Counted from the stretch's first letter, positions 44,952 through 54,470 are shown. The stretch: DNA of 64,000 nt from Actinopolymorpha alba DSM 45243 (GCF_000373925.1 NZ_KB892801.1:102536-166535); one strand, 5' to 3'. Made by a program: numbers and translations. Notes: a model not told the origin generated them from the sequence alone.

Positions 44952-46337
44952 TCAGCTGCTGGCGAGGGCGTACGCCGCCGTACCAATCAGCTCCAGGGAC
45001 TTCTGCAGCCGCGCCGTACTCACATTGAGCGCGATGGTGTCCTCCGGCGTGTGGTAAATCGGCTCGAGCTCCGCCGGACCCCCGGCACCCCGCCAGCTGA
45101 AGTTGCCCGCGGCGATGCCCCGATTGTGGAACGGCACGTGGTCACTGGAGCCACGGAGCACCGGGCCCCGCACCTCCGACGCGTACCCCAGCCGGGCGGC
45201 GGCCGCCGCGACGGCGTCGGTGGTGGTGTTCGAAAGCCCGTCCACCGACAGGAGGTAGTAGACGACGGCTGGGCCCCAACTGGTGGCCACCATGTCGTTC
45301 TGGAAGCAGCCGACGATCCGACCCGCTGCCGCGTCGTCGAGCTGGTCGACGTAGTAGGTGGATCCGATGAGTCCCTGTTCCTCCGAGCCCCACAGGGCGA
45401 ATCGCAGGGTCTTCCTGGTCGGGAGGCTCTTCAGCGCGCGGGCGACTTCGAGGGTCAGCACCGTTCCGCTGCCGTCGTCGTTCCCGCCCGGTGAACCGAT
45501 GACGCTGTCGTAGTGGGCGCTCACCATGACGACACCGGCGTCGGGGCTCGGCCCGCTGGGCGGGCGCTCGGCGATGACGTTGTGGGACGTGAGATTGGCG
45601 TGCGTGGTGACCGTCAAGGTGAGCTTGACGGAGCCGGCGGCGAGGCGAGCTCTGAGGCGCTCGCCGTGGTACTGCGCGACGCCGATGACGGGAACGCCGA
45701 CCTCGGCGGGCAGCACGGGCGTGAAGGTACCCGCCTTCCGACCCTCCACCGTGGAGATGTTCACGAGGAGAACTGCGGCGGCACCCCGCTCGATCGCGAG
45801 GTTCACCCGGATCGCGCTGTTGGCGTCGCCTTCGGCGCTCGTGCCGCGCTGGAGGAGCACGATCGCGCCCCTGACGTCCGCCGGATAGTCGCTCTCCCCA
45901 CCGGCACCGCCGTCGACGACCTGGCCCGCGAGGGTGAGGTCCCGCCGGCCCTGTCCGGAAGCCGCGGCCTGCCACGGCTTCTCGCCGCGCACGCTGAGAT
46001 CGGCGAGGTACTTGTCGGCGACTGGGAACGGTTGCAGCGTGACGCGATAGCCAAGGTCACGGAGCCGCGCCGCGAGGTACTTCGCCGCCTTCATCTCCGA
46101 CGGCGTACCCCCGATCCGCGGGCCGATCTCGTCGCTGAGGTACTCAAGATGCGTCAGCGCCCGTTTGGCGCTGACCTGCGCGAGGACCTTACGGTCGCCC
46201 GACGTCAGCGCCGTCCCCGGTGCGAGGGTTGACGTGGTCCGGGTGGCGGCGTGGGCAGCGGTCGGGCCGGCCACTGTGGTCAGGCCGGCAAGCGCCGCGG
46301 CGCCCGTCAGTAGGTCTCGACGGTTGATCGAGGGCAT
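44952..46337 (-). CDS. Tat-exported M28 family zinc aminopeptidase
   Basis: 461 residues. The signal peptide has a twin-arginine motif (INRRDLLTGAAALAGL) and an AHA-A cleavage site, so the enzyme is exported folded. A protease-associated (PA) domain (about 130-230, VRGAIVLLQRG...) is inserted before the M28 catalytic domain: SAHYDSV (His, Asp), NDDGSGT (bridging Asp), WGSEEQGLIGS (Glu-Glu), QNDMVA and the final zinc His in EPIYHTPEDT. Resembles Streptomyces aminopeptidases. ATG 46337 with AAGGAG 8 bases upstream. Monocistronic, divergent from hemL across an 870-base gap. Confidence 0.93.
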   Translation of the reverse strand: MPSINRRDLLTGAAALAGLTTVAGPTAAHAATRTTSTLAPGTALTSGDRKVLAQVSAKRALTHLEYLSDEIGPRIGGTPSEMKAAKYLAARLRDLGYRVTLQPFPVADKYLADLSVRGEKPWQAAASGQGRRDLTLAGQVVDGGAGGESDYPADVRGAIVLLQRGTSAEGDANSAIRVNLAIERGAAAVLLVNISTVEGRKAGTFTPVLPAEVGVPVIGVAQYHGERLRARLAAGSVKLTLTVTTHANLTSHNVIAERPPSGPSPDAGVVMVSAHYDSVIGSPGGNDDGSGTVLTLEVARALKSLPTRKTLRFALWGSEEQGLIGSTYYVDQLDDAAAGRIVGCFQNDMVATSWGPAVVYYLLSVDGLSNTTTDAVAAAAARLGYASEVRGPVLRGSSDHVPFHNRGIAAGNFSWRGAGGPAELEPIYHTPEDTIALNVSTARLQKSLELIGTAAYALASS

Positions 46338-47206
46338 AGGCGTACTCCTTGATCAGGAAGGAAGCTGCCGGGAACTCTGGCAGGGACCCCGCGCTTCGTA
46401 AAGCGCGCGCAAACCGCGGACCTCACCGTGGCCGAAGCCGGCCGTGAGAAGGCCCGACCTCTCTTACGTACGTGTGAAGAGGTGGCCGGATCCGGTCAGT
46501 CGCGTTCACTCCACGGACGCCCGCCTTGACCAAATCGTGATCGAAACGATGCAGAGGTGGACGTCGGCCAACGAGGTGTCATGAGACGGGCACCAGAGGG
46601 AACGCCGGCATCGCCGCTCGCGTCAACGCATTGTTGCCTGGCGGCGCGCGAGTTGCCTGATCGTCAAGGACCGCTTGGCGGCGGCGCCGGCGCGCGGGAG
46701 GGGATCTGCGCGGGGAAGGCTGGCGCATGGCGGGAGAAGACGCCGCCAGACATGGAGGGGCCGCCGCGGCGCCCGGTCGGGGGGGAGGTAACCAGGCGCC
46801 GCGGCGGCCGAGGAGGCCCGGCGCGCCCGGGGGGGTGAGGGCGCCGAGCCAGCTAGGGGCCGCGGTCCGTTGCGGACCTACGGTCTAGGAATGGCGTCTA
46901 TGAGGTGGTTGAGCCGGACTGTACGCGCATGATCGAGGGGATTCGGATGGTGTTGTGGTGACCGTATCGGCTCTCGGAACGGCAGCTGCCTGCCTACACC
47001 GATATCACCGCTGCGGCCCTCAGCGGTCCCCCGTGTCATCTCGACCTCCCCGGCTCACGACTCACCTTACGTCGCCGCCACGCGTCTTTGAAGCCCGGAC
47101 TTCTGGCCGATTCAACGACGGCGACCGCGAAGGGTTACGGCACTGATCAAAAACTTGGTGGACCCACCCCGGAGGTCGCGGATCCGGGGAGAGGGAGAAT
47201 GACGCG
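46338..47206. other. Gene-free region of 869 bases between the M28 peptidase and hemL
   Basis: No convincing gene on either strand; a 93-codon frame at 46557-46838 is Arg/Gly/Pro-rich and lacks a start signal. Contents: a GCCGGGAACTCTGGC hairpin and CGCGCTTCGTAAAGCGCG palindrome (46391-46408) in the peptidase leader, an ACCTCT...AGAGGT pair around TTACGTACGT near 46460-46490, and G-rich runs of seven G (about 46776-46840). The last 250 bases are more AT-rich and probably hold the hemL promoter. No tRNA or known riboswitch recognised. Confidence 0.6.
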
Positions 47207-48553
47207 GTGACCGCCCCCGAAATCTCCGCCGCCTCCGCGCCAGCCACCTCTCAGGCACTCTTCGAGCGTGCCCGAGTCGTCACTCCGGGTGGTGTGAACT
47301 CGCCTGTCCGCGCCTTCCGCGCGGTCGGGGGGACGCCGAGGTTCATCACCCGCGCGCACGGCGCCTACCTCGTGGACGCCGACGGTCGCGAGTACGTCGA
47401 CCTCATCGGTTCCTGGGGTCCGATGATCCTCGGTCACGCTCACCCCGAGGTGATCGCCGCGGTCACCTCGGCCGTCGCGGCGGGCACGTCGTACGGCACG
47501 CCCACGGTGCCCGAGGTCGAGCTCGCCGAGGAGATCGTGCGGCGCACGCCCGTCGAACAAGTGAGGTTCGTCTCATCGGGCACCGAGGCCACGATGTCGG
47601 CCATCCGGCTGGCCCGAGGTGTGACCGGGCGCACGAAGGTGGTGAAGTTCGCCGGCTGTTACCACGGCCACGTCGACGCGTTGCTGGCCTCCGCTGGTTC
47701 GGGGGTCGCGACGTTCGGACTGCCCGACTCACCCGGGGTCACCGGTGCCCAGGCGTCCGACACGATCGTCGTTCCCTACAACGACCGGGCGGCCGTGACT
47801 GAGGTGTTCGAGCGGTACGCCGACGAGATCGCCTGCCTGATCACCGAGGCGGCGCCCGGCAACATGGGAGCGGTCCCACCCGAGGACGGCTTCAACGCGT
47901 TCCTCGCGCAGACCTGCCACGACCACGGCGCGTTGTTCATCTCCGATGAGGTGATGACGGGGTTTCGGGTGACGCGGTCCGGTTGGTACGGCATCGACGG
48001 TGTGGTTCCCGACCTCATGACCTTCGGCAAGGTGATGGGTGGCGGCTTCCCGGCGGCGGCGTTCGGGGGACGGGCCGCGCATATGGCGCAGCTCGCGCCG
48101 GGTGGCCCCGTCTATCAGGCCGGCACCCTGTCGGGTAATCCGGTCGCGACGACAGCGGGCCTCACCACGCTGAGGCTCGCGACCGACGAGGTCTACCACC
48201 ACCTCGACCGGACGGCCGCCGTGGTGGCCGACCTGGTGAGCGCCGCCCTGGCCAAGGAGGGCGTGCCGCATCTCGCGCAGTTCGCCGGGAACCTCTTCAG
48301 CATCTTCTTCGTAGACCCCGCTGAGGTGCCGCGGGTCCGTGACTTCGCCGACGCCCGCACCCAGGCGCAGCACCGCTTCCGGGCGTTCTTCCACGCCATG
48401 CTCGACGGCGGCGTGCACCTGCCGCCGAGTGCGTTCGAGGCGTGGTTCGTCAGCGCCGCCCACGACGACGCCGCGCTCGACCGGATCGCGGCCGCGGTGC
48501 CGGCGGCGGCGCGAGCCGCGGCCGCCGCACAACCAGACGAGGAGACCAGGTGA
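47207..48553 (+). CDS. hemL: Glutamate-1-semialdehyde 2,1-aminomutase
   Basis: PLP enzyme making 5-aminolevulinate, the second step of the C5 pathway after HemA. 448 residues: [60 protein letters not shown], the PLP lysine in [20 protein letters not shown], and [16 protein letters not shown] 47207 with GAGGGAG upstream. Heads a collinear run with the phosphatase and cytochrome c maturation genes, as hemL-Rv0525-Rv0529 in mycobacteria (from memory). Confidence 0.97.
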   Translation: MTAPEISAASAPATSQALFERARVVTPGGVNSPVRAFRAVGGTPRFITRAHGAYLVDADGREYVDLIGSWGPMILGHAHPEVIAAVTSAVAAGTSYGTPTVPEVELAEEIVRRTPVEQVRFVSSGTEATMSAIRLARGVTGRTKVVKFAGCYHGHVDALLASAGSGVATFGLPDSPGVTGAQASDTIVVPYNDRAAVTEVFERYADEIACLITEAAPGNMGAVPPEDGFNAFLAQTCHDHGALFISDEVMTGFRVTRSGWYGIDGVVPDLMTFGKVMGGGFPAAAFGGRAAHMAQLAPGGPVYQAGTLSGNPVATTAGLTTLRLATDEVYHHLDRTAAVVADLVSAALAKEGVPHLAQFAGNLFSIFFVDPAEVPRVRDFADARTQAQHRFRAFFHAMLDGGVHLPPSAFEAWFVSAAHDDAALDRIAAAVPAAARAAAAAQPDEETR

Positions 48554-48593
48554 CCAGTGCCCATGGTCGGCTGGCCAGTGATCAGGAGTGCCT

Positions 48594-49253
48594 GTGAGTA
48601 AGAGCCGGACGCTCGTCCATCTGCTTCGGCACGGCGAGGTCGACAACCCACGCAAGGTTCTCTACGGCCGGCTTCCCGGTTATCACCTGTCAGAGCTGGG
48701 CCAGGCGATGGCCCGCCGGGTCGCCGAGACGGTGAAGGACCGGGACATCGTCCATCTGGGCTCTTCTCCACTCGAACGCGCCCGCGAGACCGCCGAGCCG
48801 TTCGCTGTCGAGTTCGAGCTGACAGTCACCAAGGACGAACGCCTGATCGAGGCCGCCAACGTCTTCGAGGGCATGACGTTCGGGGTTGGTGACGGGTCGC
48901 TGCGCCGGCCCTCGTCGTGGCGGCACCTGCGTAACCCCTTCCGCCCCTCGTGGGGCGAGCCGTACCGCCAGATCGTCGTACGCATGCTCGGCGCGATCGC
49001 GGACGCCCGGCGGGCGGCTGAGGGGCATGAGGCGCTGCTGGTGTCGCATCAGCTCCCGATCTGGACGGTGCGTTCGTACGTCGAAGGGCGCCGGCTCTGG
49101 CATGATCCCCGCAAGCGTCAATGCACCCTTGCCAGCCTGACGACGTTCACGTACGACGGTGACCAGCTGGTCTCCGTCGACTACTCCGAACCCGCCGCCG
49201 ACCTGCTCCCCGCCGGTCTGGCGGGCACGAAGAAATTCGTCGCGGGAGCGTGA
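48594..49253 (+). CDS. Histidine phosphatase superfamily protein (phosphoglycerate mutase-like)
   Basis: 219 residues: phosphohistidine motif VHLLRHGEVDNP near the N-terminus, GSSPLERARETAEPF, Glu in RLIEAANVFEGMTFG and the second catalytic His in LLVSHQLPIWTVRSYVEG. Probable small-molecule phosphatase; not a true glycolytic mutase by length or context. GTG 48594 is preferred over GTG 48588 because AGGAG then stands 5 bases upstream. Between hemL and tlpA, a conserved position in actinobacteria, but its link to cytochrome assembly is unclear. Confidence 0.9.
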   Translation: MSKSRTLVHLLRHGEVDNPRKVLYGRLPGYHLSELGQAMARRVAETVKDRDIVHLGSSPLERARETAEPFAVEFELTVTKDERLIEAANVFEGMTFGVGDGSLRRPSSWRHLRNPFRPSWGEPYRQIVVRMLGAIADARRAAEGHEALLVSHQLPIWTVRSYVEGRRLWHDPRKRQCTLASLTTFTYDGDQLVSVDYSEPAADLLPAGLAGTKKFVAGA

Positions 49254-49260
49254 GTTTGTC

Positions 49261-49869
49261 GTGTACCGCCGCCGTCGTCGCCTGACGACCCTCGCGCTTG
49301 GTCTTGTGACCGGCGCCCTGAGCTTCACCCTGCTGGTCGCCTGCTCGTCCGGCGGCTCGTCGAGTTCGCAGTCGAGTAACGCCAGCACCCGGTTCGTCAC
49401 CGGTAGCGGGACGGTCACCACGATCCCGCCAGCCGAACGCCGGAAGGCTCCCGCGGTGCGCGGCAAGTCCCTTACCGGCAAGGAAGTGGGGCTCGCCGAC
49501 TACCGCGACAAGGTCGTGGTGATCAACGTCTGGGGATCGTGGTGTCCGCCCTGCCGCAAGGAAGCGCCCGACCTCAGGAACGCCGCGGCCTCCCTGGCGC
49601 CCAAGGGTGTGGAGTTCCTCGGCATCAACACCCGGGACAACGACCTGGGGCCAGCTCAGGCCTTCGTGCGCACGTTCAAGGTGCCCTATCCCAGCATCTT
49701 CGACCCGAAGGGCGCGCAGCTGCTCGGGTTCCGTGACACGCTGCCGGCGAGCGCGATCCCGTCGACGCTGGTGATCGACCGTCAAGGTCGGGTTGCGGCA
49801 AGGGTTCTGGGTGAGGTCAGCCAGCGGACGCTCGAGCAGTTGGCCTCCGACGTCGCGGGGTCAGGATGA
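49261..49869 (+). CDS. TlpA/ResA-family thiol-disulfide lipoprotein
   Basis: Reduces apocytochrome c (or other exported) cysteines outside the membrane. 202 residues: basic N-terminus YRRRRRL, hydrophobic core, lipobox LLVACSSGG (lipid-modified Cys), Ser-rich linker, then an AlkA/TSA-type thioredoxin fold with the active site WGSWCPPCRKEAPDL and cis-Pro region SAIPSTLVIDRQGRV. GTG 49261 gives a proper signal. Its stop overlaps ccdA (ATGA), which supplies its electrons. Second gene after the histidine phosphatase, 7 bases apart. Confidence 0.93.
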   Translation: MYRRRRRLTTLALGLVTGALSFTLLVACSSGGSSSSQSSNASTRFVTGSGTVTTIPPAERRKAPAVRGKSLTGKEVGLADYRDKVVVINVWGSWCPPCRKEAPDLRNAAASLAPKGVEFLGINTRDNDLGPAQAFVRTFKVPYPSIFDPKGAQLLGFRDTLPASAIPSTLVIDRQGRVAARVLGEVSQRTLEQLASDVAGSG

Positions 49870-50618
49870 GTGTGGGAGACGGGTTCGCCAACACGGCCCT
49901 GAACGGCTCGCTGGTGCTGGCGATTCCAGTGGCGCTGCTGGCGGGTCTCGTGTCGTTCCTGTCCCCGTGCGTGCTGCCGCTCGTTCCGGGTTACCTGTCG
50001 TACGTCACCGGCCTGTCGGGCGCGGACCTGGCCTCGGCCCGCCGGGGGCGGGTGGTGGCGGGTGCGTTGTTGTTCGTCGCGGGGTTCGCGCTGGTCTTCG
50101 TGTCGGCGGGCCTGCTCTTCGGAGCACTCGGCAACTTCCTGGCTGTCAACGCGGGGTTGCTCACCAAGGCGCTCGGTGTGGTGACCATCGTGCTCGGCCT
50201 GGCGTTCCTGGGATTCGTACCCTTCCTGCAGCGTGACATCAGGATCCACAAGGTGCCGTCGGTCGGGCTCGCCGCGGCGCCGCTGCTCGGGGCGTTGTTC
50301 GGCCTCGGCTGGACGCCGTGCCTCGGACCCACCCTTGGTGCGGTGGCGACGCTCGCGGTCAACGAAGCGACCGCCGGACGGGGCGCGGTCCTCATGCTCG
50401 CGTACGCCTTCGGGCTCGGGATTCCGTTCATCCTGGTGGCCGTGGGATTCCGGCGGCTGCTCGGCGCGCTCACGTGGGTACGCCGGCACCATGTCTGGGT
50501 CACCCGGGCCGGCGGCGTCCTGCTGATCGGGGTTGGTCTGCTGCTCCTCACCGGCGGGTGGGACGCCGTGGTCGGCCCGATGCGGCAGTGGGTCAGCGGC
50601 TTCGAAACGGTGGTGTGA
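49866..50618 (+). CDS. ccdA: CcdA cytochrome c biogenesis transmembrane protein
   Basis: Carries reductant from cytoplasmic thioredoxin across the membrane to TlpA. 250 residues, six hydrophobic helices: LAIPVALLAGLVSFLSPCVLPLVPGYL with the first redox Cys, helices around 60-90 and 95-120, GALFGLGWTPCLGPTLGAV with the second redox Cys, then two more. ATG 49866 overlaps tlpA. Followed after 2 bases by resB. Confidence 0.95.
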   Translation: MSVGDGFANTALNGSLVLAIPVALLAGLVSFLSPCVLPLVPGYLSYVTGLSGADLASARRGRVVAGALLFVAGFALVFVSAGLLFGALGNFLAVNAGLLTKALGVVTIVLGLAFLGFVPFLQRDIRIHKVPSVGLAAAPLLGALFGLGWTPCLGPTLGAVATLAVNEATAGRGAVLMLAYAFGLGIPFILVAVGFRRLLGALTWVRRHHVWVTRAGGVLLIGVGLLLLTGGWDAVVGPMRQWVSGFETVV

Positions 50619-50620
50619 CG

Positions 50621-52339
50621 ATGACGCAGACGCAGGAGCGGACCCGGGCCTCCGGAGCCCCCAACCCGCCGGCCCTCGGCCCGTTGGAGCTGGCCCGCTG
50701 GGCCTGGCGGCAGCTCACCTCGATGCGCACCGCGCTGCTGTTGTTGTTTTTGCTGGCGCTCGCGTCAGTGCCGGGCTCGATCATCCCGCAGCGGCAGGTC
50801 AACCCCGTCGTGGTCGCCGACTTCATCCGGGCCAACCCGGAATTGTCCAAGTGGTACGACCGGTTCGGGCTCTTCGACGTCTTCAGTACGCCGTGGTTCG
50901 CCGCGATCTACCTCCTCCTGCTGGTTTCTCTGCTGGGCTGCATCCTGCCCCGCGCCGCACAGCACTGGCAGGTCATGCGCGCCCGCCCACCCGCCGCCCC
51001 GCGTCACCTCAACCGGATGCCAGGTCACCGTTCCTGGACGACGGACGCGTCGCCGGCGGAGGCGCTCGCGGCAGCCAAGGAACAGCTGATGGCACGCAGG
51101 TACCGCGTCGTCGTCGACCAGCCCACGGACGAGTCCGCGGGCGGCTCCGCGTCTGGATCCTCGGGCGGGGCGTCGGTCGCGGCTGAGCGCGGCTACCTCC
51201 GCGAGATCGGCAACCTGCTCTTCCACGTCGCCATCGTCGTGGTCCTGGTCGGGGTCGCGATCGGTAGCCTGTTCGGCTTCCGGGGCACCGCGCTGGTCGT
51301 TGTCGGCAACGGCTTCGCCAACACGATCACGCAGTACGACGGCTACCAGAGCGGTGCGTTGTTCACAGACAAGCAACTGCCGCCGTTCGCGCTCACGGTG
51401 AAGAAGTTCATGGTGAAGTTCGAAACGCAGGGGGAGGCGCGCGGCTCGGCGCGGGAGTTCGGCGCGACGCTCGACGTCACCGCCGAGCCGGGAGCGCCCG
51501 TGCGCGAGTACGACCTCCGTGTCAACCATCCCTTGCAGGTGGACGGCGCGGAGGTGCACCTGATCGGGCATGGCTACGCGCCGCGTTTCACGGTGCGGGA
51601 CGGTAACGGCGAGGTCGCGTTCTCCGGGCCGGTGCCCTTCCTGCCGCAGGACGCGATGTTCTCCTCGACCGGCGTGGTGAAGGTCCCCGATGCCCGGCCG
51701 AAGCAGTTGGGGTTCCAGGGCTTCTTCCTGCCGACGGCGATCATCGACCAGCGCAGGGGACCGACGTCGGCGTTTCCGGACGCGGTGCGACCGGCGGTGT
51801 TCCTGACCGGATACCAGGGTGACCTCGGGCTCGACAACGGCGCGCCACAGTCGGTCTACCGGCTCGACCAGACTCGCCTGACGCAGTTCCGCGCCAGTGA
51901 CGGGCAGCCGTGGCGGCTGCAGCTGACCCCCGGACAGTCCGCCCGGCTGCCTGACGGCGCCGGCAGCATCACCTTCGACGGGTACACCCGCTGGGTCAAC
52001 CTCCAGATCAGCCGGAATCCCGGCGCGCCGATCGCGTTGGTGGGTGCTGTCTGCGCGCTCGGGGGATTGCTACTATCCCTCGTAGTACGTCGCCGCCGGA
52101 TCTGGGTGCGGGTCACCGAGGCTGACGGGCGTACCGTGGTCGCGATCGCCGGGCTGGACAAGAGTGATCCGGCACTGGCGCCGCGCGTGGTCGGGCAGGC
52201 CGAAAGGTCCGCCCGCGAGGCGGGTGCCGAACGCGACGCGACCACGCGCACCGGTGAGACCGATCTCACCGCCGAGATCGACCGGATCACCGCGGACCTT
52301 CCCGGGTCCGCGGCGACTGTCGGGGAGGAGCACCTGTGA
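50621..52339 (+). CDS. resB: ResB (Ccs1) system II cytochrome c synthesis protein
   Basis: 572 residues; with CcsA forms the haem-handling synthase of system II. Three N-terminal hydrophobic helices (TALLLLFLLALASVPGSIIP, FAAIYLLLLVSLLGCILP, LLFHVAIVVVLVGVAIGSLF), a large extracytoplasmic domain (about 225-470, including VNHPLQVDGAEVHLIGHGYAP), and a last helix IALVGAVCALGGLLLSLVV near 475-495. The C-terminal 75 residues are cytoplasmic and charged. ATG 50621 follows ccdA by 2 bases; the stop overlaps ccsA as GTGA. Confidence 0.95.
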   Translation: MTQTQERTRASGAPNPPALGPLELARWAWRQLTSMRTALLLLFLLALASVPGSIIPQRQVNPVVVADFIRANPELSKWYDRFGLFDVFSTPWFAAIYLLLLVSLLGCILPRAAQHWQVMRARPPAAPRHLNRMPGHRSWTTDASPAEALAAAKEQLMARRYRVVVDQPTDESAGGSASGSSGGASVAAERGYLREIGNLLFHVAIVVVLVGVAIGSLFGFRGTALVVVGNGFANTITQYDGYQSGALFTDKQLPPFALTVKKFMVKFETQGEARGSAREFGATLDVTAEPGAPVREYDLRVNHPLQVDGAEVHLIGHGYAPRFTVRDGNGEVAFSGPVPFLPQDAMFSSTGVVKVPDARPKQLGFQGFFLPTAIIDQRRGPTSAFPDAVRPAVFLTGYQGDLGLDNGAPQSVYRLDQTRLTQFRASDGQPWRLQLTPGQSARLPDGAGSITFDGYTRWVNLQISRNPGAPIALVGAVCALGGLLLSLVVRRRRIWVRVTEADGRTVVAIAGLDKSDPALAPRVVGQAERSAREAGAERDATTRTGETDLTAEIDRITADLPGSAATVGEEHL

Positions 52340-53391
52340 GCACGATGCTCGCGAGTCTGTCGGACAACTTCGTCCATGCCGCGACTGTCGTGGTCGCACT
52401 CGGGATGCTGGCGCACGCCGGCGAGTGGGCGTTCACTCGCGAACGCCGTAGCGCCGCGCGGTCCGCGGCGCGGCTCGCCAGCACCACACGCCAGACCAGC
52501 GATGCGGCCACTGCGTCAGCCGCCGCGGGTGGATCCGCTGCCGCTGACAGCGCAGGGGTCGCCGTCCTCACCCCCACCGCGGAGGTCGCGGGCGGTGAGG
52601 GGGCAGGCGAGCGCGGTGAGAGTGACCGCTCTGACCGGGCGGCGATGTTCGGCCGGATCGGGGTGGCCCTCACTCTCCTGGCCACCGTCCTTCTCGGCGC
52701 GGGAGTCGTAACCCGCGGCATTGCGGCCGACCGGGTGCCGTGGAGCAACCTCTACGAGTTCGCCATCACCGGCAGCTTCATGGTGTCGGTCGCCTACCTC
52801 GTGACGCTTCGAAGGCTCCGGCTCGACTTCCTCGGGCTGCCGATCACCGGGTTCCTGCTTGTCATTCTCGGCATCGCGACCACCGTCCTCTACACCCCGG
52901 TCTCCGGCCTGATCCCCGCGCTCCAGTCGTACTGGCTGGTCATCCACGTGTCGGCGGCCGTCATCGCCACCAGCGTCTTCACGCTCGGCGCTATCGCGAG
53001 CCTGCTCCAGATCCTGAAGGCGCGAGAGGAACGCCGCCTGATCGCGACCGGTGCCTCGCCCGCTGGCAGTTACCTCGCCCGGCTTCCGTCCGCGGAGGCG
53101 ATCGACCGGATCGCCTACCGGCTGAACGCCTTCGCGTTCCCGGTCTGGACCTTCGCGCTCATCGCGGGTGCCATCTGGGCGGCGGCGGCCTGGGGTCGCT
53201 ACTGGGGCTGGGACCCCAAGGAAACCTGGATGTTCATCACCTGGGTCTGCTACGCGGCCTACCTCCACGCGCGGTCGACGGCCGGGTGGCGTAGCAAGGT
53301 CTCGGGGATCGCGTTGGTGGCGTACGGCGCGCTGCTCTTCAACCTGGTCGGCGTCAACTTCTTCATCTCCGGGCTCCACTCCTACGCCTGA
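52336..53391 (+). CDS. ccsA: CcsA (CcsB) haem-exporting cytochrome c synthase subunit
   Basis: 351 residues with eight or so helices. The haem-binding tryptophan-rich signature WGRYWGWDPKETWMFITWVCYAAYLHAR is near 285-312, and conserved periplasmic His is seen in VIHVSAAVIATSVF and LHARSTAGW. An Ala/Gly-rich cytoplasmic insert lies between helices 1 and 2 (about 45-95). GTG 52336 overlaps resB. Last gene of the maturation operon; a palindromic dispersed repeat follows 39 bases later. Confidence 0.95.
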   Translation: MSTMLASLSDNFVHAATVVVALGMLAHAGEWAFTRERRSAARSAARLASTTRQTSDAATASAAAGGSAAADSAGVAVLTPTAEVAGGEGAGERGESDRSDRAAMFGRIGVALTLLATVLLGAGVVTRGIAADRVPWSNLYEFAITGSFMVSVAYLVTLRRLRLDFLGLPITGFLLVILGIATTVLYTPVSGLIPALQSYWLVIHVSAAVIATSVFTLGAIASLLQILKAREERRLIATGASPAGSYLARLPSAEAIDRIAYRLNAFAFPVWTFALIAGAIWAAAAWGRYWGWDPKETWMFITWVCYAAYLHARSTAGWRSKVSGIALVAYGALLFNLVGVNFFISGLHSYA

Positions 53392-53429
53392 GCACGCCTG
53401 ATCCGGTCCGCCGGGTCCCTTAGCTGACG

Positions 53430-53463
53430 CCCCAAATGACCACGTATACGTGATCATTTGGGG
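53430..53463. repeat. Dispersed element, copy 3, inside a 34-base palindrome
   Basis: CCCCAAATGACCACGTA and its complement with one mismatch, 39 bases after the ccsA stop. The core is the reverse complement of the elements at 21419 and 21482. Probably terminates the ccs operon. Confidence 0.82.
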
Positions 53464-53521
53464 CCTCACAGTGTCCGATCTGTTCAAGGCGGTGCCCGCT
53501 GGGTCCTGCCAGGCTGGACCC

Positions 53522-54415
53522 ATGGTTGATATCACCGGGGCCACGCACTTCCTTTCGCTGCACGGGCGGCTCCTCGACCGCCGCCGCCTCGGTTTCGTCC
53601 TGGGGCACGCTGACGCAGATGCCGTCGTGGCCGCACTGGCCGCCTACCGCAATGCCGATGGTGGGTTCGCGGGCGTACTCGAACCCGACCTGCGCACCCT
53701 GAGCAGCCAGCCGGTCGGCGCCACGCACGCGTTCGACGTCCTCGCGGAAGTCGGGACACCGGGCGGATCCTTCGCCCGCGAGACGCTCGACTGGCTGGAG
53801 TCCGTCTCCTGTCCTGATGGCGGTCTGCCGTTTGTCCTTCCCACCGCCGACGACGCACCTCACGCGCCGTGGTGGACCCCGGCACCGCAGCCGGTTTCGT
53901 CGCTCCACATGACCGCGGAGGTGGCCGCCGCCGCGTACCGCCTGGCGGAGTTCGCCCCTGACCTGCGCGAGCATGACTGGCTTCGCCGCGCGACGGACTT
54001 CTGCTGGCAGCAGCTGGTCGGCTACAAGCCGCCGCACCCGGTGGAGTTGCGCTTCGTCGTGGAGTTCCTCGATGCGGTGCCCGATCACGCCCGCGCGACT
54101 GACGCGCTCGACGCCCTGCGCCCGCACCTCCCGACCAACGGCATCCTCCCTGTCGAGATCGGCGCGGAGGGCGAGCAGCTCACCACCATGGACCTCTCAC
54201 CCTGGCCAGCCAGCCGGTCGCGCAAAATGTTCGAACCGGCCGCGGTCGAGCGGGACCTGGCCACCCTCGAGACGGGCCAGCGCGACGACGGTGGGTGGAC
54301 CTTCGACTGGGCGTCGATGTCGCCGGCGGTCGACTTCGAGACCCGTGGCCTGATGACCGTGCGGGCGCTACGCGTGCTCCACGCGAACGCCCGCCTCACC
54401 GGCACGGCGCCCTGA
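53522..54415 (+). CDS. Prenyltransferase/squalene-oxidase-repeat-like (alpha-alpha toroid) protein
   Basis: 297 residues with scattered repeats of the toroid family: AAYRNADGGFAGVLEPDLR, SVSCPDGGLPFVLP and TGQRDDGGWTFDW, each holding the DGG(W/F) turn seen in terpenoid cyclase and protein prenyltransferase beta-subunit folds. No DxDD or zinc site of a cyclase or farnesyltransferase is visible, so it is probably not a cyclase. ATG 53522; CAGGCT lies 6 bases before it (weak -10). Monocistronic between the ccs operon and the toxin-antitoxin pair. Function unknown. Confidence 0.75.
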   Translation: MVDITGATHFLSLHGRLLDRRRLGFVLGHADADAVVAALAAYRNADGGFAGVLEPDLRTLSSQPVGATHAFDVLAEVGTPGGSFARETLDWLESVSCPDGGLPFVLPTADDAPHAPWWTPAPQPVSSLHMTAEVAAAAYRLAEFAPDLREHDWLRRATDFCWQQLVGYKPPHPVELRFVVEFLDAVPDHARATDALDALRPHLPTNGILPVEIGAEGEQLTTMDLSPWPASRSRKMFEPAAVERDLATLETGQRDDGGWTFDWASMSPAVDFETRGLMTVRALRVLHANARLTGTAP

Positions 54416-54435
54416 CCAAGGACTGGATGACCCGC

Positions 54436-54461
54436 GGTATCAACTGGTATCGCGCGGTATC
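54436..54461 (+). promoter_or_regulatory. Operator/promoter of the toxin-antitoxin pair: three GGTATC repeats
   Basis: GGTATC occurs at 54436, 54446 and 54456, exactly one helical turn (10 bases) apart. The last copy overlaps the -10 hexamer TATCAT (54458-54463), which is 7 bases before the antitoxin GTG. Suits cooperative binding of an RHH dimer array that blocks its own promoter. Confidence 0.65.
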
Positions 54462-54470
54462 ATCGGCGCC

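Noticed and set aside
46340..46385. GGAAGGAAGC, reminiscent of the conserved SRP RNA (4.5S) loop
   Set aside because: The preceding GGTCAGGTCC half of the SRP motif is absent, and the sequence is explained by the peptidase leader and its Shine-Dalgarno complement.
46338..46500. ydaO-type c-di-AMP riboswitch before the exported peptidase (considered because disA is in the window)
   Set aside because: I could not match the conserved blocks of that riboswitch in either orientation; only short hairpins are present.
46557..46838. 93-codon ORF in the hemL upstream gap
   Set aside because: Gly/Arg/Pro-rich, no Shine-Dalgarno, no recognisable domain; likely compositional.
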